From positions 1 to 64,000 of the forward strand of contig NZ_CP009747.1 in NCBI RefSeq assembly GCF_000800255.1: a stretch of 64,000 nt of DNA, read 5' to 3'. The position numbers were made by a program, and so were the translations under genes. The stretch is from Pseudomonas parafulva. GTDB taxonomy: Bacteria > Pseudomonadota > Gammaproteobacteria > Pseudomonadales > Pseudomonadaceae. This document shows positions 63,681 through 64,000 of the stretch, one piece after another (the stretch's first letter is position 1; each line of letters starts with the position of its first letter). The notes below the pieces were generated by a model. It searched no databases and was not told the origin of the DNA. It saw only the letters and a list, made by a program, of their open reading frames with translations.

Positions 63681-64000
63681 TTGAACGACATGGCAAAGAA
63701 TTTGATCCTGTGGTTGATCATCGCCGCCGTCCTTGTGACGGTGATGAACAACTTCTCCAGCCCTAACGAGCCGCAGACCCTCAACTACTCCGACTTCATT
63801 CAGCAAGTCAAGGACGGCAAGGTCGAGCGCGTCACCGTCGACGGTGCCGTCATCACTGGTAAGCGTACTGATGGCGACAACTTCAAGACCGTGCGTCCGG
63901 CCATCGCCGACAACGGTTTGATCGGCGATCTGGTCGACAACCACGTCGTGGTCGAAGGCAAGCAACCCGAGCAACAGAGCATCTGGACTCAGTTGCTGGT
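63681..64000 (+). CDS. ftsH: ATP-dependent zinc metalloprotease FtsH, N-terminal part
   Basis: FtsH is a membrane AAA protease that degrades regulators and damaged membrane proteins. Only the first 106 codons are in the window: a membrane helix (LILWLIIAAVLVTVMNNF) and the start of the periplasmic domain (NYSDFIQQVKDGKVERVTVDG, GLIGDLVDNHVVVEGKQPEQQSIWTQLLV). TTG 63681 has GAGGG 8 nt upstream and is preferred; ATG 63690, three codons in, has no well-placed ribosome site. The gene continues past the end of the window. Confidence 0.95.
   Translation, partial: MNDMAKNLILWLIIAAVLVTVMNNFSSPNEPQTLNYSDFIQQVKDGKVERVTVDGAVITGKRTDGDNFKTVRPAIADNGLIGDLVDNHVVVEGKQPEQQSIWTQLL

Overview
The window is a chromosomal segment of a Pseudomonas, most likely of the P. 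putida group. The 16S and 23S sequences are Pseudomonas-like. The block smpB-ratA-bamE-fur-recN-grpE-dnaK-dnaJ-dapB-carA-carB-greA-yhbY-rlmE-ftsH is the arrangement known from Pseudomonas. Codon use is GC-rich throughout, and I see no phage, insertion sequence, transposon, plasmid or CRISPR array. Nothing looks recently acquired. Assignments come from reading translations and motifs; no database search was run.

Region 1 (1-4790) is the 3' two thirds of an rRNA operon: 16S (5' end outside the window), tRNA-Ile(GAT), tRNA-Ala(TGC), 23S, 5S and a strong terminator. Nested processing stems around the 23S gene are visible. Region 2 (4890-16539) holds recC-recB-recD, joined by 4-base overlaps (recombinational repair), then yfiR-yfiN-yfiB, a periplasm-controlled diguanylate cyclase module.

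Region 3 (16571-20528) holds valine catabolism genes mmsA-mmsB with a divergent LysR regulator, and a small cupin gene. Region 4 (20643-26346) is a six-gene, tightly overlapping lipid cluster on the minus strand. It resembles E. coli ynbABCD with two added genes (an acyltransferase and a small membrane protein). It contains two unusual fusion proteins and a CDP-alcohol phosphotransferase whose motif has Asn where two of the four canonical Asp residues should be. This is the best candidate for a poorly described system.

Region 5 (26476-37000) is a set of small catabolic, redox and sensory units: a YgiN-like monooxygenase divergent from mdaB, a LysR gene, secreted gamma-glutamyltransferase, the TCA-intermediate chemoreceptor mcpS, the metalloprotease ypfJ, protocatechuate dioxygenase pcaHG, and two paralogous exported cupins flanking a third LysR gene. 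Region 6 (37265-47944) holds trmA overlapped with a purine permease gene, an MFS exporter, and the lactate operon lldP-lldD-lldE with divergent lldR and a clear operator.

Region 7 (48006-64000) is housekeeping: trans-translation (smpB), ratA, outer-membrane assembly (bamE), iron control (fur), SOS repair (recN with a LexA box), heat shock (grpE-dnaK-dnaJ behind a sigma-32-type promoter), lysine synthesis (dapB), carbamoyl phosphate synthesis (carAB behind an attenuator-like leader), greA, a DUF4149 protein, yhbY, rlmE and the start of ftsH. The rnfH gene that usually follows ratA in Pseudomonas is not present; only a short open frame remains at its expected position. No gene-free stretch exceeds about 300 bases.
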